Shown here: positions 7,943-15,221 of the stretch, piece by piece | How positions within the stretch are numbered: position 1 is the stretch's first letter | Layout of the letters: each line of letters begins with the position of its first letter | Notes under the pieces: generated by a model | Database searches by the model: none | What the model was told of the DNA's origin: nothing | Seen by the model: the letters and a program-made list of their open reading frames with translations, nothing else | Translations under genes and position numbers: made by a program | NCBI GenBank assembly: GCA_904502075.1 | Contig: CAJGDL010000027.1 | Coordinates: forward strand, 1-15,763 | Length of the DNA: 15,763 nucleotides | From: an uncultured Alistipes sp. | GTDB taxonomy: Bacteria; Bacteroidota; Bacteroidia; Bacteroidales; Rikenellaceae | Direction of reading: 5' to 3'

Positions 7943-10900
7943 ATGCGAGCCAAGATTCTCAATGCAAGTGCCGGATCGGGAAAGACCTATCAGTTGGCCT
8001 ACAATTACGTCCGCGACGTAATTTGGCAACCGATGCTCTATCGTCATATCCTGGCCGTAACCTTTACCAACAAAGCCACCGAAGAGATGAAGAGCCGCAT
8101 CCTGAAGGAGATCCACCTTTTGGCTGCCGGCAAAGAGAGCGACTACCTACAAAATCTCGCAGGCGAACTCTCGCTCGCCGAAGAGGAGATTCGCAACCGC
8201 GCCCGCAAGGTACAGAGTGCCATTCTGCACGACTACTCCCACTTCACGGTACTGACCATCGACAAATTTTTCCAACGCATTCTCCACGCCTTCATCCAGG
8301 AGCTCGGCATCGACCTGAACTACACGATCGAATTGGAGTCGGCTCCCGTGCTGACCCGGGGAGTGGATGCCCTCATTGAGCGTATCTCCAAGAACGAGGA
8401 GCTGAAACAGTGGCTCGAAGCCTTTGTCCGCGAACGGATCGAAGAGCATGAGGGCTGGGATCTTCGGCGCGAGATCCTAAAGTTGGGGGGCGAGCTCTTC
8501 AAAGAGGGGGGTCGCACGGCGCTCGCCTCGGCCCGCTCGAAGAGGGAGTTGGAGGAGATCGTGCGCAAGATTTCGGCCGAGAGTGCCCGCACCCAGGCCC
8601 TTTACAAGGAGTTGGGACGACGGGGCGTGGAGCGCATTGCCGCGGCTGGCCTTACGATCGACGATTTTTCCTATGGTCGCTCCTCGGGGGCCAACCTCTT
8701 CTATGCGGCGGCCGCAGGAGAGCTCGCCGAACCCAAAGCGCGCGCCCGTAAATGTGCCGCCTCCACCGAGGGGTGGATGACCAAGGCCAACGCCAAAGAG
8801 CACACAGCCCTGCTTGGCGAGCTACAAGCTCTGATGGCTGACCTCTGCAATTGCTACGACAGCCACATCACCGATTGGAACTCCACGCGCCTCTTGCGCG
8901 AACAATACCGCTCCTTCGCCCTGCTTTCGGATCTCTATCAGGAGGTACAAAACCTTTGGCGCGAGGAGAACACCCTGTTGCTTTCGGAGACCAAGAAGAT
9001 CCTTTCGGCCCTGATCGAAGGAAACCAGACCCCCTTTATCTACGAAAAGGTGGGTAATCGCTACGACCGCTACTTCATCGACGAATTTCAGGATACCTCC
9101 GAGGGTGAGTGGCTCAACTTCCTGCCCCTGCTCTCGGATTCGCTCTCTCATAAGAGCCAACTCACACAAGACGAGAAAGAGGAGCCCGGCCACCCCGTGT
9201 TGTTGGTGGGCGATGTAAAGCAGTCGATCTACCGCTGGCGAGGCGGTGATTGGCGCATCTTGGGGCTGAAGGCCCCCGAGGCTCTCCCAGGGGCCGAAGT
9301 GGAGCAGATGCAATACAATTTCCGCTCGCAACGCCATATCGTGGCCTTCAACAATGCCATCATGGAGCGCGTGGTCGAGGCCGCCGACCGGCTTTTGTCG
9401 GACAAACTCCGCGAGAGTGGGGTCGATGAGCCCCTGCGCAAGGAGTTGGAGGGGACAATCCGCAGAGCCTACGAAGGGCATCGACAAGTGGCCCGCAAAA
9501 AGAGCCGACAGGAGGGCTACATCTCGGTCGAGACCTACAACCAAACGCCCCCCCTGGTGGAGCGTGTGTGTGAGCTCCTCGACCGCGGGTTCAAACCCTG
9601 CGACCTGATGATCTTGGGAAGATCGCGCAGCGATGGAGCCCGAGCCGCCCGCATGTTGCTCGATTTCAAGCGCAACAATCGTGAGGAGCGTTACCGCTTC
9701 GATGTGATGACACAGGATGCTCTGCGCATCGACTCTTCGCCCCTTTGTAACTTCATCATCTCGATTCTCTATCTGATGATCGACCCCGAGGACTCGATCC
9801 GTCGTGCCATCTGCAACCAAAAACTCGGACTTGCCTTCGATGCTCCCTTGAGCGAGGAGCTCCGCCAACGACTCGCCTCATGGCGACTGCTCTCACCCGA
9901 CGAGGCTTTTGCCCGCGTTGTCGAGTATTTCGAGCTGAATAACGAGATGGAACAGATCGCCTACCTGCAAGCCCTCCACGAGCAAATCATCCACTTCTCG
10001 TCGGGGCGCGTGGTCGATATTCCCCTCTTCCTGACCTGGTGGGAAGAGACGGGGTGCAAACGCTCGCTGACGATCGAGCAGAGCGAAAAGACGATCGAGA
10101 TCACCACAATCCACACCGCCAAGGGGTTGGAAAAGAAGGTGATTCTGATCCCCTTCTGCTCCTGGACACTCGATCCCAAATCGACAGGCGAGACGCCAAA
10201 TATTCTTTGGGCCGAGGGCGAAGGAGAACTTCGCGAGGTGGGTTGCGTCCCTGTGAAATATCGCTCCGAGATGGCCCTCTCCCACTTCTCGGAGGCCTAT
10301 TACCGCGAATTGGTCTACTCCTATTTGGATAATGTCAACCTACTCTATGTGGCCCTGACACGCGCAGTGGAGCAACTCCATATCTTCATCCCCTCGACAC
10401 GCGCCGGAATCGGAGCCCTGCTTTGGGAAGGAATCGAACGCAAAGAAGGGCTCTGCCGCCTCGAAAAGCTCGAAGGGGAGTGCCAAGAAGACGAACAGGG
10501 CACCTTCTGTCGCTTTGGAAACTTTTTGGGGCCTGAACCCCCTGATGAAAATCGAAGCCGAGAGGAGCGCGCAGTGGAACACCTCACCCTCGGTCGCTAC
10601 CCATCGACCTCCCCGGTCACCCAACAGAAATACCCCCACACGAACCACTTGGAACACGGTGGCCAGGTGGAGTTCTCGCCCCGAAACTTCGGTATTTTGA
10701 TGCACCGACTCTTTGCCGAGGCCACGAACCGCCGAGAGCTCGACGAGGCCCTCGACCGCATGCGTCAGGAGGCTTCCATCTCCGCGCAAGAGGCTACTGA
10801 ACTGAAACGACGGATCGAGCAGACACTCTCCGACCCCCGCGTGGCCTCTTGGTATGATGAATCGTGGGATCGGGTGTTGAGCGAGCGCGACATCATCCGC

Positions 10901-11125
10901 CCGAGAGAAGCTAAAGAGGAGGTAGAAATAAGACGACCCGATCGCGTGATGATCAAGGGAAAACGAGCCGTAGTTGTTGATTACAAATTCGGCGAGCAAC
11001 AGGCAAAACAAAACAAAAAACAGTTGGCCGAATACATCGCCCTCTTGCGCGGAATGGGCTACGAAGAGGTCGAAGGATGGCTTTGGTATGTCCGTCAAGG
11101 TCGATGCGAGCAAGTAGTGGGTTGA
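7943..11125 (+). CDS. addA: AddA-like UvrD-family helicase/nuclease subunit of the AddAB complex
   Basis: Predicted ATP-driven 3'-5' helicase with a C-terminal nuclease; with AddB it unwinds and trims broken DNA ends for RecA-dependent repair. The 1060-residue length is normal for Bacteroidota AddA. SF1 helicase motifs in order: Walker A ASAGSGKT (residues 8-15), Ia VTFTNKATEEM, II DEFQDTS (D380, E381), III VGDVKQSIYRWRGG (about 422-435), IV NFRS, V TTIHTAKGLE (721-730) and VI LLYVALTRA (800-808). The C-terminal PD-(D/E)XK domain has H in GILMHRLF, D1000 in RRPDRV, and D1013 and K1015 in VVVDYKFG. Both ATPase and nuclease should be active. The start is fixed because the P-loop begins seven residues in and no later Met precedes it. 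It diverges from the GIN gene and is on the opposite strand from addB. Confidence 0.92.
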   Translation: MRAKILNASAGSGKTYQLAYNYVRDVIWQPMLYRHILAVTFTNKATEEMKSRILKEIHLLAAGKESDYLQNLAGELSLAEEEIRNRARKVQSAILHDYSHFTVLTIDKFFQRILHAFIQELGIDLNYTIELESAPVLTRGVDALIERISKNEELKQWLEAFVRERIEEHEGWDLRREILKLGGELFKEGGRTALASARSKRELEEIVRKISAESARTQALYKELGRRGVERIAAAGLTIDDFSYGRSSGANLFYAAAAGELAEPKARARKCAASTEGWMTKANAKEHTALLGELQALMADLCNCYDSHITDWNSTRLLREQYRSFALLSDLYQEVQNLWREENTLLLSETKKILSALIEGNQTPFIYEKVGNRYDRYFIDEFQDTSEGEWLNFLPLLSDSLSHKSQLTQDEKEEPGHPVLLVGDVKQSIYRWRGGDWRILGLKAPEALPGAEVEQMQYNFRSQRHIVAFNNAIMERVVEAADRLLSDKLRESGVDEPLRKELEGTIRRAYEGHRQVARKKSRQEGYISVETYNQTPPLVERVCELLDRGFKPCDLMILGRSRSDGARAARMLLDFKRNNREERYRFDVMTQDALRIDSSPLCNFIISILYLMIDPEDSIRRAICNQKLGLAFDAPLSEELRQRLASWRLLSPDEAFARVVEYFELNNEMEQIAYLQALHEQIIHFSSGRVVDIPLFLTWWEETGCKRSLTIEQSEKTIEITTIHTAKGLEKKVILIPFCSWTLDPKSTGETPNILWAEGEGELREVGCVPVKYRSEMALSHFSEAYYRELVYSYLDNVNLLYVALTRAVEQLHIFIPSTRAGIGALLWEGIERKEGLCRLEKLEGECQEDEQGTFCRFGNFLGPEPPDENRSREERAVEHLTLGRYPSTSPVTQQKYPHTNHLEHGGQVEFSPRNFGILMHRLFAEATNRRELDEALDRMRQEASISAQEATELKRRIEQTLSDPRVASWYDESWDRVLSERDIIRPREAKEEVEIRRPDRVMIKGKRAVVVDYKFGEQQAKQNKKQLAEYIALLRGMGYEEVEGWLWYVRQGRCEQVVG

Positions 11126-11259
11126 TCGCTAAAACTAAATCCGAATAACAAACCGCGATGCCGGCCGGAGCAGCGCCATTCATGCACGGGATCAGCCGAG
11201 GCTTTGCAGAAGAATAGAAAATTTTTCTCTTTTCTTACTCGTAAGTCTTGAATTTTTCC

Positions 11260-11267
11260 TACCTTTG
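11260..11267 (+). promoter_or_regulatory. -7 promoter box for the exporter-kinase-peptidase operon
   Basis: TACCTTTG is an exact TAnnTTTG match ending 5 bases before the ABC transporter ATG at 11273, again implying a leaderless or almost leaderless message. It follows an AT-rich stretch after addA. Confidence 0.6.
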
Positions 11268-11272
11268 CAAGG

Positions 11273-12967
11273 ATGAAAAGTTCCCTACGATCCCTGATTC
11301 CCCCGAAATTCCGCCAACGAGGCGGCTGGGTCGTCGTAACCATCTTCCTAAGGGCCCTACTTAACTTCTTGGGGCTTGCCTTGTTGGTTCCTGTGCTGAC
11401 GCTCATCCTCGACACCCAAGCCATTCATCAAATCGACTACCTCGACCAACTCTATCGTTGGGGAGGGTTCTCTTCAGACAACCAATTTGTTACCTGCATC
11501 GCTCTCGGGGTGGTGCTCCTCATCGCGCTGAAGAATCTCCTGGCCCTGGGGCTCTACCGCACCGAGCGCAACTACATCTACTCCCTCTACCGCTACCTCT
11601 CGCGCAACCTCTATACCACCTACTACCGGCGTGGTCTGCACTTCATCAAGCAGAGCAATTCGGCTGTGCTGGCTCGCAACGTCAATGTAGTGAGTTTCTC
11701 GTTTGTGGCCGGCGTACTACGCCCCTTGGCCACCATGGCCTGCGAGGCGACCCTCTTCCTGCTACTTTTCGGAGCCGTATTGCTCTATAGCCCCAAGGCG
11801 GCGGGTCTCGTCTTGCTGATCTTCCTTCCTACGGTGATCGTCTACTACCGGTTGGTGCGCCGTCGCTTGAACCGCTACGGCGAGGTGGAGAATCGCGCCC
11901 ACCGTGAGAAGGCTCGCGTGGTGATGGAGACCTTCCGTGGATACTCGGAGGTGGAGATAAATCGCGCCTTTCCCCTCATGCTCAAACGATTCGACAAGGC
12001 GATGGATGAGATTGTAGAGGTGCAGCAAAAGAACGCTACGCTGGGACAACTCCCCTCGCTCTTCACCGAAACGGGCCTGGCCCTGGGCATGGCCCTGCTC
12101 GTAATTGTCAGCCTGCGCGGCGAGGCGGGCGATATCCGCCTGCTCTTCGGAGTCTTTGCCGTGGCCGCCCTGCGCCTGATGCCTTCGGTAAGAAGTCTGA
12201 TGAGCGGTTGGGCCGCCATTAAATACAATCGCTATACGATCGACATCCTTCGGGAGGCTCAAATTGAGAGCGAACAGCAAAACAGGGAGGATGCCGAACG
12301 CATGGGGCTTCAGCAAGCGATTCGCATCGAGGGGCTCACCTTCTGCTTCGAAGATTCGCCCGAAAAGCCCCTGATCGAAAACCTCTCGCTCACAATCCAC
12401 AAAGGCGAGCGCATCGGTATTCGCGGGGAGTCGGGACGTGGCAAGACCACCCTTTTCAACCTTTTGTTGGGATTCTACCCCCCGACCCAAGGCCGCATTT
12501 GGATCGACGACACCCCCCTGACCCCCGAAAACCGCCGCCGTTGGCAGAACAGCGTGGGCTACGTCTCACAAAATGTCTTTCTGACTGATAGCACCTTTGC
12601 CGCCAATGTCGCCCTGGGCGAGACAGAGGATCGGATCGACCGCGAACGGGTACGCCAAGCCTTGGAGCAGGCCCAATTACTCCCCTTCATCGACTCACTG
12701 CCCCAGAGGATGGAGACCCCGATCGGAGAGTGCGGATGCCGCATCTCGGGCGGACAACGCCAGCGCATCGGCATCGCTCGCGCCCTCTACAAAGGGGCCG
12801 ATGTACTGCTCCTCGACGAGGCCACCTCGTCGCTCGACAACCGTACCGAGGAGGGGATCAACCGCTCGATCGAGGCACTCTCAAAGGGGAACAGCGACCT
12901 GACGATCATCGTCATTGCCCACCGCGAAACGTCACTCAGTTATTGTGATCGAATCATTGAAATGTAA
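11273..12967 (+). CDS. ABC exporter, fused membrane and ATP-binding domains
   Basis: Predicted inner-membrane exporter half-transporter, 564 residues, likely working as a homodimer. The N-terminal part (about 1-325) has some five or six hydrophobic segments, for example near 19-44, 71-95, 158-194, 266-281 and 288-303, separated by charged helices as in type IV exporters. The ATPase domain (about 350-564) is complete: Walker A GESGRGKTT (385-393), Q-loop Q433 in YVSQNVF, signature ISGGQ (491-495), Walker B VLLLDE with catalytic E516, and H550. There is no N-terminal C39 peptidase domain, so any leader removal must be done by another protein; a peptidase is encoded two genes downstream. The substrate is not evident: peptide export fits the neighbours, but lipid or lipid-linked substrates are also possible for this fold. 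The next gene starts 13 bases after its stop. Confidence 0.9.
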   Translation: MKSSLRSLIPPKFRQRGGWVVVTIFLRALLNFLGLALLVPVLTLILDTQAIHQIDYLDQLYRWGGFSSDNQFVTCIALGVVLLIALKNLLALGLYRTERNYIYSLYRYLSRNLYTTYYRRGLHFIKQSNSAVLARNVNVVSFSFVAGVLRPLATMACEATLFLLLFGAVLLYSPKAAGLVLLIFLPTVIVYYRLVRRRLNRYGEVENRAHREKARVVMETFRGYSEVEINRAFPLMLKRFDKAMDEIVEVQQKNATLGQLPSLFTETGLALGMALLVIVSLRGEAGDIRLLFGVFAVAALRLMPSVRSLMSGWAAIKYNRYTIDILREAQIESEQQNREDAERMGLQQAIRIEGLTFCFEDSPEKPLIENLSLTIHKGERIGIRGESGRGKTTLFNLLLGFYPPTQGRIWIDDTPLTPENRRRWQNSVGYVSQNVFLTDSTFAANVALGETEDRIDRERVRQALEQAQLLPFIDSLPQRMETPIGECGCRISGGQRQRIGIARALYKGADVLLLDEATSSLDNRTEEGINRSIEALSKGNSDLTIIVIAHRETSLSYCDRIIEM

Positions 12968-12980
12968 CGCATAACACACT

Positions 12981-13886
12981 ATGATACAAGAATTTCTGAT
13001 TGCAGGATTCCGCATTCGGGTCGAAGGCGAGGGGCTCCTCGAAACCTGGGGACATTTTGCCCGTGCCCTGCGCGTTTTCGAGGTGGAGCCAAAGGCCTCA
13101 GAGGAGGTGATTCTCTCCCTGCGTGAGGCCGACTACCCCGCCCCCGAATTTAACAGCTACCGACTCCTCGACGCCTTCGACTTTCCCGAGGTGGATGCCT
13201 TGTGCGAATTTCGCGTACAAGGCGAAGAGTACCTCTTCACGATGAGTCGCCCGAGCGGCGTGCTTTGGTTCACCAAAACCCTCTCCTCTCCCGAGGTGCA
13301 GAGCAATTTGGCCACCTACCCCCACTGCCCTGAATATGGATCGTTGCTCCGTTTCGGACTGTGGATGATGTTCGGTATCGCAATCACCCCCCGCAAGGCA
13401 ATTGCCATTCACTCCTCGACGATCCGCTGCGGAGAGAAGGCTGCCCTCTTTCTCGGGGAGTCGGGAACCGGCAAGAGCACCCACACCCGCCTATGGCGCG
13501 AACATATCCCCGGGGCGGTGCTGCTCAACGACGACAGCCCCATCATCCGCGTCCTCGACGGCAAGGCCCTGGTTTGCGGCTCGCCCTGGAGCGGCAAGAC
13601 CCCCTGCTACAAGCAGGAGCAGTGGCCCATCAGCGGCTTTGTGCGCCTGAGCCAGGCCCCCTACAACAAGATCCACCGCCTAAAGGGAATCCGAGCCATC
13701 GGTGCCCTGCTTCCCTCCTGTCCTCCGGCCTTTGCCCACGACGATACGCTCCAGGATGCCCTATGTAGCACCCTCTCGGAGATGCTTTGCGTGGCTCCGG
13801 TCTTCCACCTGGATTGTCTGCCCGACAAGGCGGCGGCCGAACTCTCCTTCCAAACGCTCTCGGAAAATGAAGCGCATCATCAGTAA
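12981..13886 (+). CDS. HPr kinase-like (HprK-related) P-loop protein, putative serine kinase
   Basis: Predicted ATP-dependent kinase of the HPr kinase/PEPCK-like fold, 301 residues. The first 120 or so residues form an N-terminal domain I cannot assign. The kinase core follows: IAIHSST with H144, P-loop GESGTGKST (159-167), and NDDSP (D184, D185) as the acidic metal site. Next comes GSPWSGKT (200-207), a motif seen in HprK-related proteins of peptide-modification and PqqD-associated operons and not in true HPr kinases. The true HPr kinase P-loop is similar, but there is no recognisable HPr or PTS gene here. The context (ABC exporter before, S26-type peptidase after) favours a peptide or small-molecule tailoring role over sugar regulation; this is inference. 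Its stop overlaps the next gene by 20 bases. Confidence 0.75.
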   Translation: MIQEFLIAGFRIRVEGEGLLETWGHFARALRVFEVEPKASEEVILSLREADYPAPEFNSYRLLDAFDFPEVDALCEFRVQGEEYLFTMSRPSGVLWFTKTLSSPEVQSNLATYPHCPEYGSLLRFGLWMMFGIAITPRKAIAIHSSTIRCGEKAALFLGESGTGKSTHTRLWREHIPGAVLLNDDSPIIRVLDGKALVCGSPWSGKTPCYKQEQWPISGFVRLSQAPYNKIHRLKGIRAIGALLPSCPPAFAHDDTLQDALCSTLSEMLCVAPVFHLDCLPDKAAAELSFQTLSENEAHHQ

Positions 13887-14280
13887 CCAATCAGCCTTCT
13901 CGCAGGCCCGCGACCTACTTCTCGAGGGGGAGTCGGTACGGATCGCCGTGCGTGGCCAGAGTATGCTCCCCTTCTTTCAAAGCGGCAGCACAATCCTCCT
14001 GCGCCCGATCCGCAAGGAGGACTTCCGGGTCGGCCATGTAGTGATGGCCGAGAGTGCTCCGGGGCGATTTGTGGTCCACCGCATCCACCGCCTTGAGGGA
14101 GATCGAGTGGTCTTGTTGGGCGACGGAAACCTCTACGGCACCGAGACCATGTCCCGCGAAAAGGTTTACGGCATTGTCGATTGCGGATGGCTACACCTCC
14201 GGTTGGCCGCTCTGTGGCGCATCATGCAACCCTTGAGACGCTATCCGTTGGCTGTTTTGCGCCGAATTTGTCCCAAATAG
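13867..14280 (+). CDS. S24/S26 family serine peptidase (signal peptidase-like, Ser-His type)
   Basis: Small predicted serine peptidase of 137 residues. It has the signal-peptidase fold motifs: RGQSMLPFF with nucleophile S32, GHVVM, VVHRIHR with H71 (or H74), and LLGDGN with D86. Bacterial signal peptidase I and LexA use a lysine where VVHRI occurs here. A histidine in this place is the pattern of the archaeal and ER signal peptidases (S26B), so a Ser-His mechanism is likely. No clear membrane segment is visible, only a basic amphipathic C-terminus, so it may be cytosolic or peripheral. The start at 13867 gives a 20-base overlap with the kinase gene and suggests coupled translation; an in-frame extension back to 13702 would be antisense-quality low-complexity sequence inside the kinase gene. 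Likely job: trimming a substrate of the same operon's exporter. Confidence 0.8.
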   Translation: MKRIISNQSAFSQARDLLLEGESVRIAVRGQSMLPFFQSGSTILLRPIRKEDFRVGHVVMAESAPGRFVVHRIHRLEGDRVVLLGDGNLYGTETMSREKVYGIVDCGWLHLRLAALWRIMQPLRRYPLAVLRRICPK

Positions 14281-14335
14281 CCACATGAAAAGAGAAATCA
14301 GCCTCGAACCACGACGTCCAATCGAAAAATAATCG

Positions 14336-14343
14336 TATCTTTG
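14336..14343 (+). promoter_or_regulatory. -7 promoter box for the 5-alpha-reductase/OYE genes
   Basis: TATCTTTG fits TAnnTTTG exactly. Transcription would start near 14348, leaving a leader of about 45 bases before the ATG at 14394. The G of the box is the first base of a hairpin. Confidence 0.6.
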
Positions 14344-14367
14344 CACGGATTTATCCGTGCATTTTTT
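14343..14367 (+). terminator. candidate intrinsic terminator of the upstream operon, or 5' hairpin of the next transcript
   Basis: Arms GCACGGA (14343-14349) and TCCGTGC (14354-14360) form a perfect 7-bp stem with a TTTA loop, followed by six T residues at 14362-14367. This has the form of a rho-independent terminator and lies 62 bases after the S26 peptidase stop. It overlaps the start site implied by the TATCTTTG box, so it could also act on, or protect, the new transcript. Confidence 0.55.
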
Positions 14368-14393
14368 ATTAAAACCCAAGCAGAGAAACAACC

Positions 14394-15158
14394 ATGCTTT
14401 CGATCGAAACTTTTCATTGGATACTCATCGCCATGGCCCTGATGGGCGTGGTGGTCTTCGTGGCCCTCTACTTTGTGGAGGCGGGCTACGGCTACCTCTT
14501 CAATCCCAAATTCGGATTCCCCCTCTCAAACAAGGTGGGCTGGATCCTGATGGAGGCCCCGGCCTTCTTCGTGATGGCCTGGTGGGCGGCAAAGGCCTCC
14601 CCGACCCAAATCGTGGAGCTCGCCCTGGCGGCCCTCTACCTCCTCCACTACTTCCAGCGATCGTTCGTCTTCCCGCTCCTGATGCGCGGCCACTCGAAGA
14701 TGCCCGTGGGTATCGCCCTGATGGGGCTTGCCTTCAACAGCATCAACGCCTTTCTGATCGGCTGTTGGCTCTTTGAACTCGCCCCTGCGGGCTACTACGC
14801 CGATTGGTTCTGCGACTTGCGCTTCTGGATCGGCCTCGCTCTCTTCTTCGGCGGCATGTTTATCAATATGCAGGCCGACCACATCGTGCGCAATCTGCGT
14901 AAGCCGGGCGATACGCGCCACTACATTCCCCGTGGCGGCATGTTCCGTTATGTATCGTCGGCCAACTACTTCGGCGAGATTGTGGAGTGGACAGGCTTTG
15001 CCATCGCCACCTGGTCGTGGACCGGAGCGCTGTTTGTGTGGTGGACCTTTGCCAACCTGGCTCCCCGCTCGGCCTCGCTCTACAAACGCTACGAAAGGGA
15101 GTTCGGCGAGGAGTTTTCGAGTCTTGGGCGGAAACGTATCCTCCCCTTCATCTACTAA
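14394..15158 (+). CDS. steroid 5-alpha-reductase family protein (3-oxo-5-alpha-steroid 4-dehydrogenase homologue)
   Basis: Predicted NADPH-dependent integral membrane reductase that saturates the 4,5 double bond of 3-oxo-delta4 steroids to the 5-alpha form. It has 254 residues, the same length as human SRD5A2 as I recall it, with hydrophobic segments spread along the chain. Shared motifs: MEAPAF with E54, at the place of catalytic E57 in SRD5A2; HYFQRSFVFPLLMRG with Y86, at the place of Y91; RFWIG; NMQADHIVRNLRKPGD (about 158-173); IPRGGMFRYVSSANYFGEI (178-196); EWTGFAIATWS (198-208); and the terminal LPFIY (PFIF in SRD5A2). All regions that form the NADPH site in that family are present. The natural substrate is inferred; a bile acid intermediate or steroid hormone is plausible in a gut bacterium. 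It has its own promoter box and is followed after 63 bases by an OYE-family reductase. Confidence 0.87.
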   Translation: MLSIETFHWILIAMALMGVVVFVALYFVEAGYGYLFNPKFGFPLSNKVGWILMEAPAFFVMAWWAAKASPTQIVELALAALYLLHYFQRSFVFPLLMRGHSKMPVGIALMGLAFNSINAFLIGCWLFELAPAGYYADWFCDLRFWIGLALFFGGMFINMQADHIVRNLRKPGDTRHYIPRGGMFRYVSSANYFGEIVEWTGFAIATWSWTGALFVWWTFANLAPRSASLYKRYEREFGEEFSSLGRKRILPFIY

Positions 15159-15221
15159 CCTACGGGGCGAGGGAGTCCGCCCCGCCCGACACCCAAAAGC
15201 GAAAATAGAGAAAAGAAAAAT

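Noticed and set aside
8822..9868. Minus-strand open frame of 348 codons
   Set aside because: It lies wholly inside addA on the other strand, covering helicase motifs II to IV, and its product resembles no protein family.
11158..11217. A 19-codon ORF between addA and the ABC exporter, considered as a precursor peptide for the exporter operon
   Set aside because: It lies upstream of the operon's promoter box, has no leader-peptide features or double-glycine site, and an ORF this short arises easily by chance. It deserves another look only if conserved in relatives.
11762..12490. Minus-strand open frame of 242 codons
   Set aside because: It is antisense to the ABC exporter, across the membrane domain and Walker A, with no recognisable motif and no promoter box upstream.
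13702..13866. N-terminal extension of the S26-type peptidase
   Set aside because: The additional 55 residues are arginine- and proline-rich, overlap the kinase gene deeply, and are not part of any S26 fold; the ATG at 13867 begins the recognisable protein.
12981..13886. Annotation as true HPr kinase/phosphorylase (hprK)
   Set aside because: There is no HPr or PTS gene nearby, the N-terminal domain was not recognised as that of HprK, and the GSPWSGKT motif and operon partners point to the HprK-related group.
15164..15183. Six-bp GC stem (GGGGCG/CGCCCC) between the two reductase genes
   Set aside because: It has an 8-base loop and no T-run, so it is a poor terminator, and GC-rich stems like this are expected by chance here.
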